Positions 17,713 through 26,185 of a stretch of DNA of 64,000 bases are shown in pieces. The DNA is from Roseimaritima sp048267365 (lineage in GTDB: Bacteria > Planctomycetota > Planctomycetia > Pirellulales > Pirellulaceae): NCBI GenBank assembly GCA_048267365.1, contig JBLWXR010000019.1, positions 1-64,000 on the forward strand. Reading direction: 5' to 3'. Within the stretch, counting starts at the first letter, position 1; each line of letters begins with the position of its first letter. Position numbers and translations under genes: made by a program. The notes beneath the pieces were generated by a model. That model was not told the origin of the DNA, did no database searches, and was given only the letters and a program-made list of their open reading frames with translations.

Positions 17713-18892
17713 AGCTTCCATCCGGGCCTTCCAAGAGTGATTCCTCGGGCGCCCGAATGTCGCTATTGGGCAAGCCGTCTGGATATTCTTGCTTGATCTT
17801 TTGGATCGCTTGGGTGGCGACAACCAGATGCTGGTTCTTGGTGTCTTCGTAAAACGCTTTGGCCGCGATCGGCAGTTTGGGTTGTCCGTGCAGCGGTTTG
17901 TCGGAGACGCACAACAGCGTCGCATGGGGGATCCGATATCGAAAACCGTTGGCCGCAACGGTTGCGGATTCCATGTCCACGGCGATACTACGACTGACCC
18001 GCAGATGCTCAAGCGTCCGCTGCAGCGACAGTTCCCAGTTGCGATCGGCCGTCGTATAAACGGCGCCGATTCGGTATGGCAAACGCGCCTCGTCGAGGGC
18101 ACTGGCGAGTGCTCGGTTGAGTAAAAAGCTGGGGGTGATCGGGACCGACGGTGGCAAGGATTCGTCAAGCAAGTGGTCGCCACGCATATAACCGGACGCC
18201 AAGACAAAGTCGCCGATCTCTTGATGGTTTCGCACACCGGCACAGTGGCCCACCATCAACATCGCATCGGGACGAAGCACCGCCAAGTGATCCGTCAGGT
18301 TCTTGGCGTTGGAAGGACCGACACCAATGTTCACGATGCTGATGCCCCGGTTGTCGTCTTGCTTGTGATGCAGGGTCGGCATTTGCACACCGCCGTGGCT
18401 CGACGACTCACAATCCGGGAATTGGCTGAGGAAAGCTTCGATGTGCATGTTGTAGTTGGTCAACAGCACATAACGCTGAAAATCTTCGGCCCGTGTCCCG
18501 GTATAGTGCTCCAGTCGCTTCAGCGAAAGTTCCGAGCGTTCGGGGCCGAACAGGAACACCTTCTTCCGCGTCAGATCGAAATCGGTTTCGTCGACCATTT
18601 CCAGCAAGCGAGGCGAACGGAGATCCACGCGTGGCCGCGATCTGGCCACCGTAATCTCGGCACCTCGCCGCGCGAGTTTCAGCAGTTCACGGCGCAAGTA
18701 CCATCGATAAGCCCGTGGCCGAGCGATCTTGCCAGACAGTTCCGGATTGTGCTTGGACCAATGCCGGTACACGGTCAGCTTGGAATAAAAGCCGTCTTCA
18801 TAGGTCTGTTCCATCCGCTCGCAGGCGGTCTTGATTTGTTCACACAGCGAGTCGGCCGACAGGCTGGGGTCAATGCGATAGGGTTCTTCCAT
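17708..18892 (-). CDS. amn: AMP nucleosidase
   Basis: A 394-aa enzyme that hydrolyses AMP to adenine and ribose 5-phosphate. The N-terminal AMP-nucleosidase domain contains YRHWSKHNPELSGKIARPRA and LTNYNMHIEAFL. The C-terminal phosphorylase-like catalytic domain has IGVGPSNAKNLTDHLAVLRP, MVGHCAGVRNHQEIGDFVLA and the signature SIAVDMESATVAANGFRY, in which Met-Glu contact the ribose. It is shorter than the E. coli enzyme (484 aa), mainly through a trimmed N-terminus, but retains the complete catalytic domain. The start at 18892 is an ATG with no strong SD. It is cytoplasmic and monocistronic; the gene on the other side diverges from it. Confidence 0.92.
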   Translation of the reverse strand: MEEPYRIDPSLSADSLCEQIKTACERMEQTYEDGFYSKLTVYRHWSKHNPELSGKIARPRAYRWYLRRELLKLARRGAEITVARSRPRVDLRSPRLLEMVDETDFDLTRKKVFLFGPERSELSLKRLEHYTGTRAEDFQRYVLLTNYNMHIEAFLSQFPDCESSSHGGVQMPTLHHKQDDNRGISIVNIGVGPSNAKNLTDHLAVLRPDAMLMVGHCAGVRNHQEIGDFVLASGYMRGDHLLDESLPPSVPITPSFLLNRALASALDEARLPYRIGAVYTTADRNWELSLQRTLEHLRVSRSIAVDMESATVAANGFRYRIPHATLLCVSDKPLHGQPKLPIAAKAFYEDTKNQHLVVATQAIQKIKQEYPDGLPNSDIRAPEESLLEGPDGSC

Positions 18893-19025
18893 GCCGCGAA
18901 TTGTAAATCAAAATGTGGCACCGTGACGATTCGGAATTTTGGCACTGCCCAGTCAAGTCGTATCGAACCGGGCTGCATTACGGTACAGTTCGTCATCGCT
19001 TCGCATCCTATTGCCCGAGGAAATC

Positions 19026-19325
19026 ATGGCCAAAGCCGACCAAGCAGCCCCCCAGAAAGACTCACACGTGGCGGAATCCGACCACACGGAACAGATCAAA
19101 TCGCAGATTCTGGAAAAAACCGGCAGGCCCCCCCGCCTGTATCATGTGGAGGTGTGCCGCCACCACAACGGCAACTACCGGGTCAATCTGTGGGAGAAGT
19201 TAGAGCCGACAGGGGACTCCGCTTTCTCGGCGCCGGTGCACATCGGTTCGTCCTATTATCTAAAGGTCTCCGATTCAGGGCAGATCCTCAGCAGCAACCC
19301 GCCCCTGACGAAAATCCACGTATAA
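19026..19325 (+). CDS. Small protein of unknown function
   Basis: A 99-aa protein. The ATG at 19026 is preferred over one at 18939 because GAGGAA lies just upstream. It begins MAKADQAAPQKDSHVAESD, an acidic, probably disordered tail. A compact domain follows: RLYHVEVCRHHNGNYRVNLW, then HIGSSYYLKVSDSGQILSS. I do not recognise the family. It has no signal peptide and is likely cytoplasmic. It is the last chromosomal gene before the tRNA-borne island. Confidence 0.65.
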   Translation: MAKADQAAPQKDSHVAESDHTEQIKSQILEKTGRPPRLYHVEVCRHHNGNYRVNLWEKLEPTGDSAFSAPVHIGSSYYLKVSDSGQILSSNPPLTKIHV

Positions 19326-19528
19326 GCCCACAAGGCCATAAGCCTTCGCGTGCCCAGGCATGCCTCCGGCGCAAGAGCAGGGGGGCCGCTAGCAGCACCA
19401 GCGTAAGCCCAGCGACACCGGTTGTGGAGCATTCCCAGGAAAAGCTAAAATCCCCAGGGTCCGACACACCCTAGTTGTTCGGAAAAGGGGAGCGGTGCAG
19501 TGCCAACCAGTTCCCAGCAACACACAAT

Positions 19529-19602
19529 GCCCTCATAGCTCAACTGGATAGAGCAGCGCACTTCTAATGCGCAGGTTGTAGGTTCGAGTCCTACTGGGGG
19601 TA
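19529..19602 (+). tRNA. tRNA-Arg (anticodon UCU)
   Basis: A full cloverleaf can be folded. The acceptor stem pairs GCCCTCA (19529-19535) with TGGGGGT (19595-19601), with two G-U pairs. The D stem is GCTC/GAGC. The anticodon stem is GCGCA/TGCGC around loop CTTCTAA, giving anticodon TCT. The T arm is GTAGG-TTCGAGT-CCTAC, and the discriminator is A at 19602. CCA is not encoded. It reads AGA codons. Its 3' half is probably the integration target of the following island. Confidence 0.93.
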
Positions 19603-19688
19603 CTACGCCCAAAAGGCAGTAAATTTCAGGCCGGAACGCACTTCAGCGTTACCACCATTTCGGTGTGCGGCCCCGTTTCCAACCTGAG

Positions 19689-19725
19689 TCTGTACCGAAA
19701 AACTGTCCTAGCGACATGGTACAGA
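19689..19725 (+). promoter_or_regulatory. Inverted repeat upstream of the integrase
   Basis: A perfect 8-bp inverted repeat (TCTGTACC at 19689-19696 and GGTACAGA at 19718-19725) with a 21-bp spacer lies just before the integrase start at 19747. This is where an integrase-autoregulation operator or arm-type recombinase site would sit. Spacing and sequence are seen directly; the function is inference. Confidence 0.4.
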
Positions 19726-19746
19726 TGCAAAACGGGAGTCCCATCG

Positions 19747-21000
19747 ATGGCAAGGCCCAAAGCCAAAGCACCCGCGCGCCGCTACCACATGAGCGGCCAA
19801 TCCGTCGTCACGATCGCCGGCCGAGACTACTACCTCGGCCCGCACGATTCGCCCGAGTCGATCGCTCGCTATGCGGTCCTGATCGGGATCTACCAGCAGA
19901 ACGGCCTGAGCGTGCCCGAGGGGCTCGAGGTTGCCGATCTGGAACCACAAGTCGCCACGATGCTTGCTGCGTTGGGCTCGCCAGCGGCGCAGCAAGCCGA
20001 CCAGACCAACGCCCCGATATTGGTCCGCCACCTGACGGCCGCCTACCGCGAGCACGCCAAGAAGAAGTACGCCTCCGACAATACCACCTATCGTCGTGTG
20101 GTGGCTGTCTGCGATGAATTGGATCGGCACGAAGGCGACACGCAGGCGGAGCGTTTCGGGCCACTGAAGCTGCAAGAACAGCGGGACCGCTGGGTGGCGC
20201 GGTCCATCAGCCGGCCCTATGTCAATCTGCTGGTTCGCGAGGTCCGGCGAATCTGGAAACACGCAGTTAGCCAGGAACTGGTAGGAGAATCCGCTTGGAA
20301 TCGGTTGGGCTCGGTCGAAGCGCTGCGAGAAGGACAAACCGAAGCCCCCGAGCCGGATCCTGTCATGCCCGTGCCGCTGGACGTTGTTCGCGCTACTGCG
20401 AAGCATCTGCCGCCAGTCGTTCGCGATATGATCCGCGTTCAGGTGGCTACCGGGATGCGGCCCAGCGAGGTCTGTCGGATGCGGCCGATGGACATCGATC
20501 GAACCGGCGAAACCTGGATCTACCGACCAGCTGAGCACAAGACCCGCAAGAAGGGGAAAACGCGAGCGGTGCCGATCGTCGGTGATGCCCGCGAAGCAGT
20601 TGTGGGCTACCTAAATCGCAAGCCCGACTCCCACCTTTTCAGCCCCGCCGAGGCAATGGCCTGGCGGCGTGCCCAACGGACCGCGGCGAGGACCACGCCG
20701 AAAAGCTGCGGCAACCGCCCTGGAACCAACCGCAAAGCGGCTCCCAAAAAGCAACCCGGCACGTACTACACCACCGACAGCTACCGCCGAGCAATTCAGA
20801 CCGCCACGAAGGCCGCCGGAGTCGAAGCGTGGGCGCCGTATCGGCTGCGTCATACCGCCGGCACCCTGGTCCGTGATGCCCTCGGTGTGGAAGCCGTCCA
20901 AGCGTTGTTAGGGCACAGCAGCCCCAAGATGGCTGAGCACTACGCAAAGCTGAGCGAAGCCAAGGCCATCGAAGCGGCCAAGGTTGCCCCAACGCTGTAG
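19747..21000 (+). CDS. Tyrosine-type site-specific recombinase (integrase)
   Basis: A 417-aa protein. The ATG at 19747 is chosen because GGGAG lies 8 bp upstream; an open frame continues to 19663. The N-terminal SAM-like core-binding domain (VRHLTAAYREHAKKKYASD) is followed by a catalytic domain with Arg238 (TGMRPSEVCRM), Lys265 (HKTRKKGK), Arg368 (PYRLRHTAGT), His390 (LLGHSSPKM) and the nucleophile Tyr399 (AEHYAKLSE). The usual first His of the HxxR box is Tyr (APYRLRH), a tolerated variant. A Lys/Pro/Thr-rich insertion sits between the two catalytic parts (residues 305-345). It follows a tRNA gene in the same direction, the classic arrangement for integration into the tRNA 3' end. Confidence 0.9.
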   Translation: MARPKAKAPARRYHMSGQSVVTIAGRDYYLGPHDSPESIARYAVLIGIYQQNGLSVPEGLEVADLEPQVATMLAALGSPAAQQADQTNAPILVRHLTAAYREHAKKKYASDNTTYRRVVAVCDELDRHEGDTQAERFGPLKLQEQRDRWVARSISRPYVNLLVREVRRIWKHAVSQELVGESAWNRLGSVEALREGQTEAPEPDPVMPVPLDVVRATAKHLPPVVRDMIRVQVATGMRPSEVCRMRPMDIDRTGETWIYRPAEHKTRKKGKTRAVPIVGDAREAVVGYLNRKPDSHLFSPAEAMAWRRAQRTAARTTPKSCGNRPGTNRKAAPKKQPGTYYTTDSYRRAIQTATKAAGVEAWAPYRLRHTAGTLVRDALGVEAVQALLGHSSPKMAEHYAKLSEAKAIEAAKVAPTL

Positions 21001-21081
21001 CGAACACAAAATTAATCCGACGCGCCGGCGACGGCTGGCGGCGTTGCGACACTTCGTGCCGACGACGGTCGGCATGAAGGT

Positions 21082-21128
21082 TCCACGGAGTCGCCAGCGG
21101 TATCTCTTGCGCCGCTGGTGACCGTGGA
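21082..21128. other. Long hairpin after the integrase gene
   Basis: TCCACGG (21082-21088) and CCAGCGG (21094-21100) pair with CCGCTGG (21112-21118) and CCGTGGA (21122-21128), giving a two-step stem of about 17 bp with an 11-nt loop. It sits 80 bp past the integrase stop and 25 bp before the next gene. It could be a terminator, a recombinase accessory site or a small RNA. No T-run follows. Confidence 0.35.
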
Positions 21129-21152
21129 GCCGAAAAGGCAAGAGAATCCTCG

Positions 21153-22019
21153 ATGTTCGACAACAATAGCGAAAGCATGCTTCCACATGTTGCCAAGTGG
21201 GCAACAGACCTAGCTCCAATCATCCGCGCAGCGATAAGCAGACACTCGTGCTCCGCTTCGATGCTAAGGCGCAGCGCGGCGGTACTGGAAAAGGAAATCG
21301 ACCGACTGGGTGAAGATATCACGAAAGCTGAAAGGTTCATCAAGTTAGGCACATCGTCTCAGCCAGCAAAGCTCCGTAGCCTCCCCAGGCTATCCGCAGG
21401 TGTTGTTGCAGAGCTCATCGCGCCGCTGCTCCCAGAGGGCTGGGATGCACGCCTGCGAAAGTCGCTAGAAAATTCCGCCGACGCGGGCAATGACCTTCCT
21501 CGCCGCGAGCACGCCCTGGAAGCATATTGTCGATATATGCGGACCGACTTGCTGGTGCCGATGGAGTTGCTGCTAACCGTTCTGCTGATGGCGGCCGACG
21601 AAATTGACCAACAGCTTGCGTTTAAGACGGTCAGCAATAGGGAATTAACGCATTCAGAGGCTCAGCGGCGAGGAGTGGCCGCGCCCGCGGGGATGCCGGA
21701 ACCGCCAGAGCCCCCCCTTGGGAACGCAACACGCAAATCTCCGGAGCAACGCTTTGCAGAGTTAGCAGATTCGCTGTCTGGTCGCGACGGTCGGCTTGCT
21801 CGACACCTTGCATCACTTGACGCTTGGACCGTCAGGCTCGACGAACTCGTTGATGCTAGCGACCCTCGCAGCGGCACCGGCGTATTCCCGGCCCGGAAAG
21901 CCCCTTCGCTGGAATCTGTGGCGCGCGCGGTCAGGGCGTTGAACCAAAAAACGAGAGGAACAGGTGTGACTTGGACAACGGAAGGAAACGAGGCCAAAAA
22001 AAATATCGAGGATCCGTGA
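21153..22019 (+). CDS. Island protein of unknown function
   Basis: A 288-aa soluble, helix-rich protein; I recognise no family. The N-terminal half is mostly helices (ATDLAPIIRAAISRH, MLRRSAAVLEKEIDRLGEDI). The middle has hydrophobic helices (VPMELLLTVLLMAADEI), and a Pro-rich hinge (GMPEPPEPPLG) precedes a basic C-terminal third. No transmembrane helix or signal peptide is convincing. Composition and length support a real gene. It lies between the integrase and DUF1580 in the early region of the island, so a control function is possible but unproven. Confidence 0.65.
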   Translation: MFDNNSESMLPHVAKWATDLAPIIRAAISRHSCSASMLRRSAAVLEKEIDRLGEDITKAERFIKLGTSSQPAKLRSLPRLSAGVVAELIAPLLPEGWDARLRKSLENSADAGNDLPRREHALEAYCRYMRTDLLVPMELLLTVLLMAADEIDQQLAFKTVSNRELTHSEAQRRGVAAPAGMPEPPEPPLGNATRKSPEQRFAELADSLSGRDGRLARHLASLDAWTVRLDELVDASDPRSGTGVFPARKAPSLESVARAVRALNQKTRGTGVTWTTEGNEAKKNIEDP

Positions 22020-22106
22020 TTCATCCGCCATACGTCCGCGATTCATCCACATGTCCACACAAACTCCTAAGCGTTGCATTTGACCGCACCGCATTAGGAG
22101 TTTTTT

Positions 22107-22346
22107 ATGGCCCCTGCCACCGATTCCACTGCCACAAACATCTTAACCGAAGACGTCCTGAGCCTCTCGGAGGCTCGCCGCGAGCTTTTCCAAGTCACGG
22201 GCCGCCGCCCGGATAAAGCGACCATTTACCGATGGTGCAAGCAGGGCGTTGGTGGCGTGAGATTAGAGCACGTACGGCTCGGCAATATCATCCTGACCAG
22301 CACCCAGGCCATCACGCGTTTCATCGCCGCGCGAACGGCACGCTGA
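22107..22346 (+). CDS. DUF1580 helix-turn-helix protein
   Basis: A 79-aa protein with a good SD (AGGAG, 6 bp before ATG). It matches DUF1580, a family known mainly from planctomycetes. SEARRELFQVTGRRPDKATIY followed by RWCKQGV looks like a winged-HTH/excisionase-type recognition unit, and the C-terminal LEHVRLGNIILTSTQAITRF fits the MerR/Xis-like wing. In such islands this protein probably acts as an excisionase or replication/transcription regulator. The role is inference from fold and position. Confidence 0.8.
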   Translation: MAPATDSTATNILTEDVLSLSEARRELFQVTGRRPDKATIYRWCKQGVGGVRLEHVRLGNIILTSTQAITRFIAARTAR

Positions 22347-22525
22347 CCGAATCCGCCAACATCAAGACGACAGAAGGACTCGAGTCGGTTGGCATCTGCA
22401 AGACGCAGGGAACGATCGGCTTTCTTTACAGAAAAAACCGCTACCAGCACGAAGCTCGGCAGCGGCCATTGCTCAAGTTTCATTGGTTTGGCGACCGAAA
22501 CGCGAGCGATTCAGGAGTTTCAATC

Positions 22526-22726
22526 ATGTTAATTACGTTCCCCGAGACCGAAAGACCAACTGCCCAATTCCCGTCGCCGCTCCACCGCGTCACGTTAGAC
22601 GGTATCGACGAACTGAGCGACGAGCAGCAAAGCGACCACGTCAAGGAATTTATTCGTCGCCGTCCTGTTGTGGCCTCCCGCGACGACGTTCAGCGCGTCT
22701 GGCAATCCGTGCTAGGAGAAAACTAA
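22526..22726 (+). CDS. Small replication-operon protein (66 aa)
   Basis: A 66-aa ORF preceded by AGGAG (22513-22517). It begins MLITFPETERPTAQFPSP and ends RVWQSVLGEN. The acidic middle (LDGIDELSDEQQSDHVKEFI) is followed by a basic stretch (RRRPVVASRDDVQRVW). No family is recognised. Its stop and the start of the next gene share one base (TAATG), so translation is coupled to the replication protein. The good SD and coupling support a real gene. Confidence 0.6.
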   Translation: MLITFPETERPTAQFPSPLHRVTLDGIDELSDEQQSDHVKEFIRRRPVVASRDDVQRVWQSVLGEN

Positions 22727-23562
22727 TGGCCGGCGATTGGATCCAAATGCGCACGTGCCTAGCCGACGAGCCAGAAGTCGTCGCGATCGCGGACGCCTGC
22801 GAACTCGACGAACACGCGGTGGTCGGGCGACTGCATTGCCTATGGTCGTGGGCGAACATCCATACGGAAAGCGGTAACGCCGCTTGCGTTACCGGTAACG
22901 CTGCCTTGCGTTTCATCGACCGAAAAGTGGGCGTGCAGGGGTTTGCCGAAGCGATGATTGCCGTGGGCTGGTTGTGTGTCGATGACGGTGGAATCACTTT
23001 CCCTAAATTCGAAATTCACAACAGTTCGGCTGCCAAAACACGGGCGAAGACACGAGAACGGGTAAGAAAGCACCGGGAGAAAGCTGGTAACGCAACAAGC
23101 GTTACAAAGGCGTTACCAGAGAAGAGAACAGAAGAGTCCAAGTCCCCTGTAGTCCCCAAGGGGACGGAATCGCGGGACGAGGGTAAGCAAAGGTCTAGCA
23201 ACGACCACTTCGAGTCGTTTTGGTCGGTAGTCCACCGCAAGGAAGCCAGAGGGGCCGCGGAGAAAGCTTTCTCCAAAGCCGTGGCAGCCGTTGCCAAGAG
23301 GAATCACACAAATCATGCCGCCGCGGCCGAGTGGATCACAAGCCGGATGCGCGTGTTCGCTGGTTCAGCCCAGGCCCGCGATGATGTCAAAGGCAAGATC
23401 CATCCGGCGACGTGGCTGAACCAACTGCGATTCGATGATGACGATTCCGTGTGGGGCCTTCGCGGCCGCGGTGGGCTTGACGGTCGACCACCGAATGCAC
23501 GGGAAGAAGCCGACCGACGAATTCGAGAGATGAGCGAAAGACGGAGGAAAGTATCGATATGA
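22726..23562 (+). CDS. Replication initiation/replisome-organiser-like protein
   Basis: A 278-aa protein starting at ATG 22726 with AGGAG upstream. The N-terminal 110 residues (DWIQMRTCLADEPEVVAIAD, VVGRLHCLWSWANIHTESG) look like the winged-helix replication domain of phage O/DnaT-type organisers. A basic, disordered linker follows. The C-terminus holds the phrase FWSVVHRKEARGAAEKAFSKA, common in phage replication proteins of this type, and KIHPATWLNQLRFDDD. It overlaps dnaB by ATGA, which fits a protein that loads the helicase. It is cytoplasmic. Confidence 0.75.
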   Translation: MAGDWIQMRTCLADEPEVVAIADACELDEHAVVGRLHCLWSWANIHTESGNAACVTGNAALRFIDRKVGVQGFAEAMIAVGWLCVDDGGITFPKFEIHNSSAAKTRAKTRERVRKHREKAGNATSVTKALPEKRTEESKSPVVPKGTESRDEGKQRSSNDHFESFWSVVHRKEARGAAEKAFSKAVAAVAKRNHTNHAAAAEWITSRMRVFAGSAQARDDVKGKIHPATWLNQLRFDDDDSVWGLRGRGGLDGRPPNAREEADRRIREMSERRRKVSI

Positions 23563-24872
23563 ACCTACAAGAAGCAACAGCAGAAGCTGAGAGAAGCCTA
23601 CTAGCCGGACTGATCCTGGACCCGGGTTGCCTGGACCAAGTCGGCTGCATGGTTACGCGACATGATTTCGAGCGTGAAGTTTATGGTGAACTGTACGATC
23701 ACATGGCCGACCTGCACGCGTCCGGCCTGCCGATCCACGACGTTTCCGTATTGATCGCCGAGCTGATGAAAACGAACGCGTTCAAAACGCTCGGCGCTGC
23801 CGGATTCGGGAGACTGCGGAGCGAGGTGGCAACGGCCGCTGGAGTCGTCTACCACGCGAAAGAGGTCCTGCGTTTCAAACAGTTGCGAAAGCTGCGAGAG
23901 GCCGCGTTGGCCGTGCTGGACGGCTCCGAGGACCCAACGGCGGAGCCTACCGAGCTTGCGGCCGGCCTCGATGCGATGGCGAAGCTGAGCGACGCGAGCC
24001 AAGAGGTAGTGTCGTGTTCGCAAATGCTCGAATCGCTGGCCGATCAGATGGATCGCGATCGGGAAGCGGGCCAGTCTGTCGGTGTCGCAACCGGGATCGG
24101 CCGACTGGACGCAATGACGGGCGGCATGATGGGGGGAGAGCTGATCATCCTCGGCGCGAGAACGTCGATCGGCAAGACTGCGTTTGGCATGCAGATGGCG
24201 ATGCAGGCGGCGCTGGATGGCCGGTCGGTACTGGTGGTGAGCCTGGAGATGGGAGAATCCCAACTTGCGCAGCGCATCGCGGCAAGCCAGTTGGGACTGT
24301 CGCTGCTGGACCTGCGAACGGGAGCGCACACCAAGCATGATTCGCAACGGGTGCGAAGCCTGGCGACACAGTTCGCCGGCATCAAGCTCGACTCGATGCT
24401 GGCGCGGCGTGCGACAATGGCCCAAATCCGCGGTATTGCTCGAGCCCAGAAGGCGACCGCTGGCCTCGATTTGCTGATGGTTGACTACCTGCAGTTGGTG
24501 GCGCCGCGCAATGACCGAGCACCGCGGTTCGAGCAGGTGTCGGAGATCAGCGGAGAGCTCAAGACGATCGCCTTGGAGCTCGACGTGCCTGTTGTGGCGT
24601 TATCGCAACTGAACCGCCAAGGGGAAGGTGAGGCGCCCAAGCTGTCGCACCTCCGCGAATCGGGCTCCCTCGAGCAAGACGCGGATTCGGTGTGGTTTCT
24701 GCATCGTCCGCGCGATGGCGAGGATACCGAGCTGATCGTCGAGAAGCAGCGGCAAGGGAAGCGATTTACAGTCGACCTGCAATTCGACGGCGCGCGATGT
24801 GCATTTTTCGAGCCGTCGCCACCGGAAGTACCAGAGGGATGCTACCTAGAATTTGCGGAGTACGCTTCATGA
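23559..24872 (+). CDS. Replicative DNA helicase, DnaB-like
   Basis: A 437-aa hexameric-type helicase. The N-terminal DnaB domain opens with AEAERSLLAGLILDPGCLDQV. The RecA-like domain has Walker A GARTSIGKTAFG (199-210), the next strand VLVVSLEMGESQLAQRIAAS, Walker B LLMVDYLQLVAP and motif QLNRQGEGEAPKLSHLRESG with the sensor Arg. Near-complete conservation from residue 170 on leaves little doubt. It unwinds DNA for island replication and probably works with the preceding organiser. SD GGAGG at 23543-23547; overlaps the neighbouring genes by ATGA at both ends. Confidence 0.92.
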   Translation: MNLQEATAEAERSLLAGLILDPGCLDQVGCMVTRHDFEREVYGELYDHMADLHASGLPIHDVSVLIAELMKTNAFKTLGAAGFGRLRSEVATAAGVVYHAKEVLRFKQLRKLREAALAVLDGSEDPTAEPTELAAGLDAMAKLSDASQEVVSCSQMLESLADQMDRDREAGQSVGVATGIGRLDAMTGGMMGGELIILGARTSIGKTAFGMQMAMQAALDGRSVLVVSLEMGESQLAQRIAASQLGLSLLDLRTGAHTKHDSQRVRSLATQFAGIKLDSMLARRATMAQIRGIARAQKATAGLDLLMVDYLQLVAPRNDRAPRFEQVSEISGELKTIALELDVPVVALSQLNRQGEGEAPKLSHLRESGSLEQDADSVWFLHRPRDGEDTELIVEKQRQGKRFTVDLQFDGARCAFFEPSPPEVPEGCYLEFAEYAS

Positions 24873-25033
24873 AAAGCAGCGCCAGCAAGAGAGAATCGAC
24901 ACGGTCGGTGGAGAAAGTTGCAGCTGCTTTCCCTCCTGGAAAACATCAGCCGGCTGAGGCCTTTAGACCAGACAAAATCCTTTGGCAAAAGTCGACAGCA
25001 ATCAGCGATACCAGCAACTCAACCGAACCGTGA
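24869..25033 (+). CDS. Very small replication-operon protein (54 aa)
   Basis: A 54-aa ORF starting in the ATGA overlap at the end of the helicase gene. It begins MKSSASKRESTRSVEKVAAA and ends STAISDTSNSTEP. It is basic and likely disordered. There is no SD of its own; translation would depend on coupling. It has no recognised family and could be a spurious coupled frame. Confidence 0.35.
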   Translation: MKSSASKRESTRSVEKVAAAFPPGKHQPAEAFRPDKILWQKSTAISDTSNSTEP

Positions 25034-25370
25034 TCGACAACGCTTCGGCGGCATCGAATGACTCTGCCTCGATTCAGGAACAACTACGGCCTTGCTACGC
25101 CGGAGAGGTCGACCGCCCCATGCCAGCTGGACCGACGTGGCCGTCGACTACAAGGACGATCTAGCGGTCATTCAGCCGCACGGCTGAGGCCGCTGTGCTT
25201 GGCTAGCAAGGGGCTCCTGTGAAGCGAGCGCAATACATTGGCGACAGTCAGAGCCATGTGATCAAAATTGAGTCTTGCAAGCGTCGCAGAGACGCTGCGT
25301 TGGCCTTTGGGAGACCTAGGCACCGTCACAACGATGGCATTTAACACGCCCGTATGAGATGAGCTAAGAG
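25034..25370. other. Intergenic stretch in island with no supported gene
   Basis: No frame longer than about 60 codons has gene-like composition. A 60-codon TTG-start frame (24982-25164) lies across its beginning but has no SD. CATTCAGCCGCACGGCTGAG near 25171 shows a short CAGCCG/CGGCTG palindrome. No tRNA or repeat was seen. Confidence 0.4.
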
Positions 25371-25496
25371 ATGAAGTTTCAAGAGGTTCCTGAGACCTCT
25401 AAGGGTAGACACGAAACGGTGTCTCAAAGCGGGGGAACGGGCAAAAACACAGGGAATAGAGCGTTTCGTGAAAACCAACTCGACTGCAACTTCTAA
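25371..25496 (+). CDS. Short ORF, possible 5' part of a frameshifted primase-associated gene
   Basis: A 41-aa ORF with ATG at 25371: MKFQEVPETSKGRHETVSQS, then GGTGKNTGNRAFRENQLDCN. It overlaps the larger ORF starting at 25468 in another frame. The Thr/Ser/Lys-rich start is typical of the short leaders of mobile-element proteins that carry a TubC-like docking domain. It may be a separate small gene or the detached N-terminus of the next entry. Confidence 0.3.
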   Translation: MKFQEVPETSKGRHETVSQSGGTGKNTGNRAFRENQLDCNF

Positions 25497-26067
25497 CGGC
25501 GATGGAATCCCCTTAACGTCTCGTGGCGCTATAGCGCGGATTGAATCGCGGGGCGTGCCCCCACGACGCGCCCAGTGTGCCCCTCGAGAACTGACCGGGC
25601 CGCGGATACCGGCCTCGACTTCTCGGCGACGCAGGGCGCCTCGCTGGACGCCGCTCCAACGCGCCACGGCGCAAGCCAAGAAGTGTGAGCGGTTGAGCTC
25701 GCGGCGGTACCACAAAACGCTCAAGCCCCGATATGGTACCGATCGGGACTGGCAACACGTCCAGATGCAACTTCGCGAAGTCCTCGCCGCTGGTGTATCG
25801 CTTCAGCTCACCTCCAGAGGTCGACTTTCAATCGAAAGAAACAAGCTTCCGATTCCCGAAGAAACGGTCACCTTCATTCGCGATTGTGCCGTTCCCATCG
25901 CCCGCTGGCTGGGCAGCTACCACTTGCACCGAAATTGCCCCAAGAACGCTCGCCCAACGCTGCTGCCGGGCGAGCGTTTCGGCGTGCGGTGTAGTCACTG
26001 CCGGCTGCCGCTACGAAAAAAGCTCGCTGACAAGCCGGCAAACCAAAACGGTTCGGTCCCGCGGTAG
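25468..26067 (+). CDS. Protein with a TubC-N-like docking region and zinc-finger-like end
   Basis: A 199-aa ORF with a GTG start. The first 90 residues are very basic (RRAQCAPRELTGPRIPASTS) and may be out of frame. The part from about residue 90 looks genuine: DWQHVQMQLREVLAAGVSLQ, LTSRGRLSIERNKLPIPEET and DCAVPIARWLGSY resemble the TubC N-terminal docking fold found in primase- and helicase-linked proteins. The C-terminus has a four-Cys layout (NCPKN ... GERFGVRCSHCRLPL). It follows the replication operon, so a primase accessory role is plausible. The N-terminus is uncertain. Confidence 0.45.
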   Translation: MKTNSTATSNGDGIPLTSRGAIARIESRGVPPRRAQCAPRELTGPRIPASTSRRRRAPRWTPLQRATAQAKKCERLSSRRYHKTLKPRYGTDRDWQHVQMQLREVLAAGVSLQLTSRGRLSIERNKLPIPEETVTFIRDCAVPIARWLGSYHLHRNCPKNARPTLLPGERFGVRCSHCRLPLRKKLADKPANQNGSVPR

Positions 26068-26185
26068 CTAAAACCTTACGGTGCCGAAATCTCAGGATCC
26101 CGCTTGGATCTTGCCGGACCTTCCTGATCCGCCACGCGCGGCGCTGGCACTCCAGCGCCGCGAGTGTTTGAACGGTGGCCGTGCG

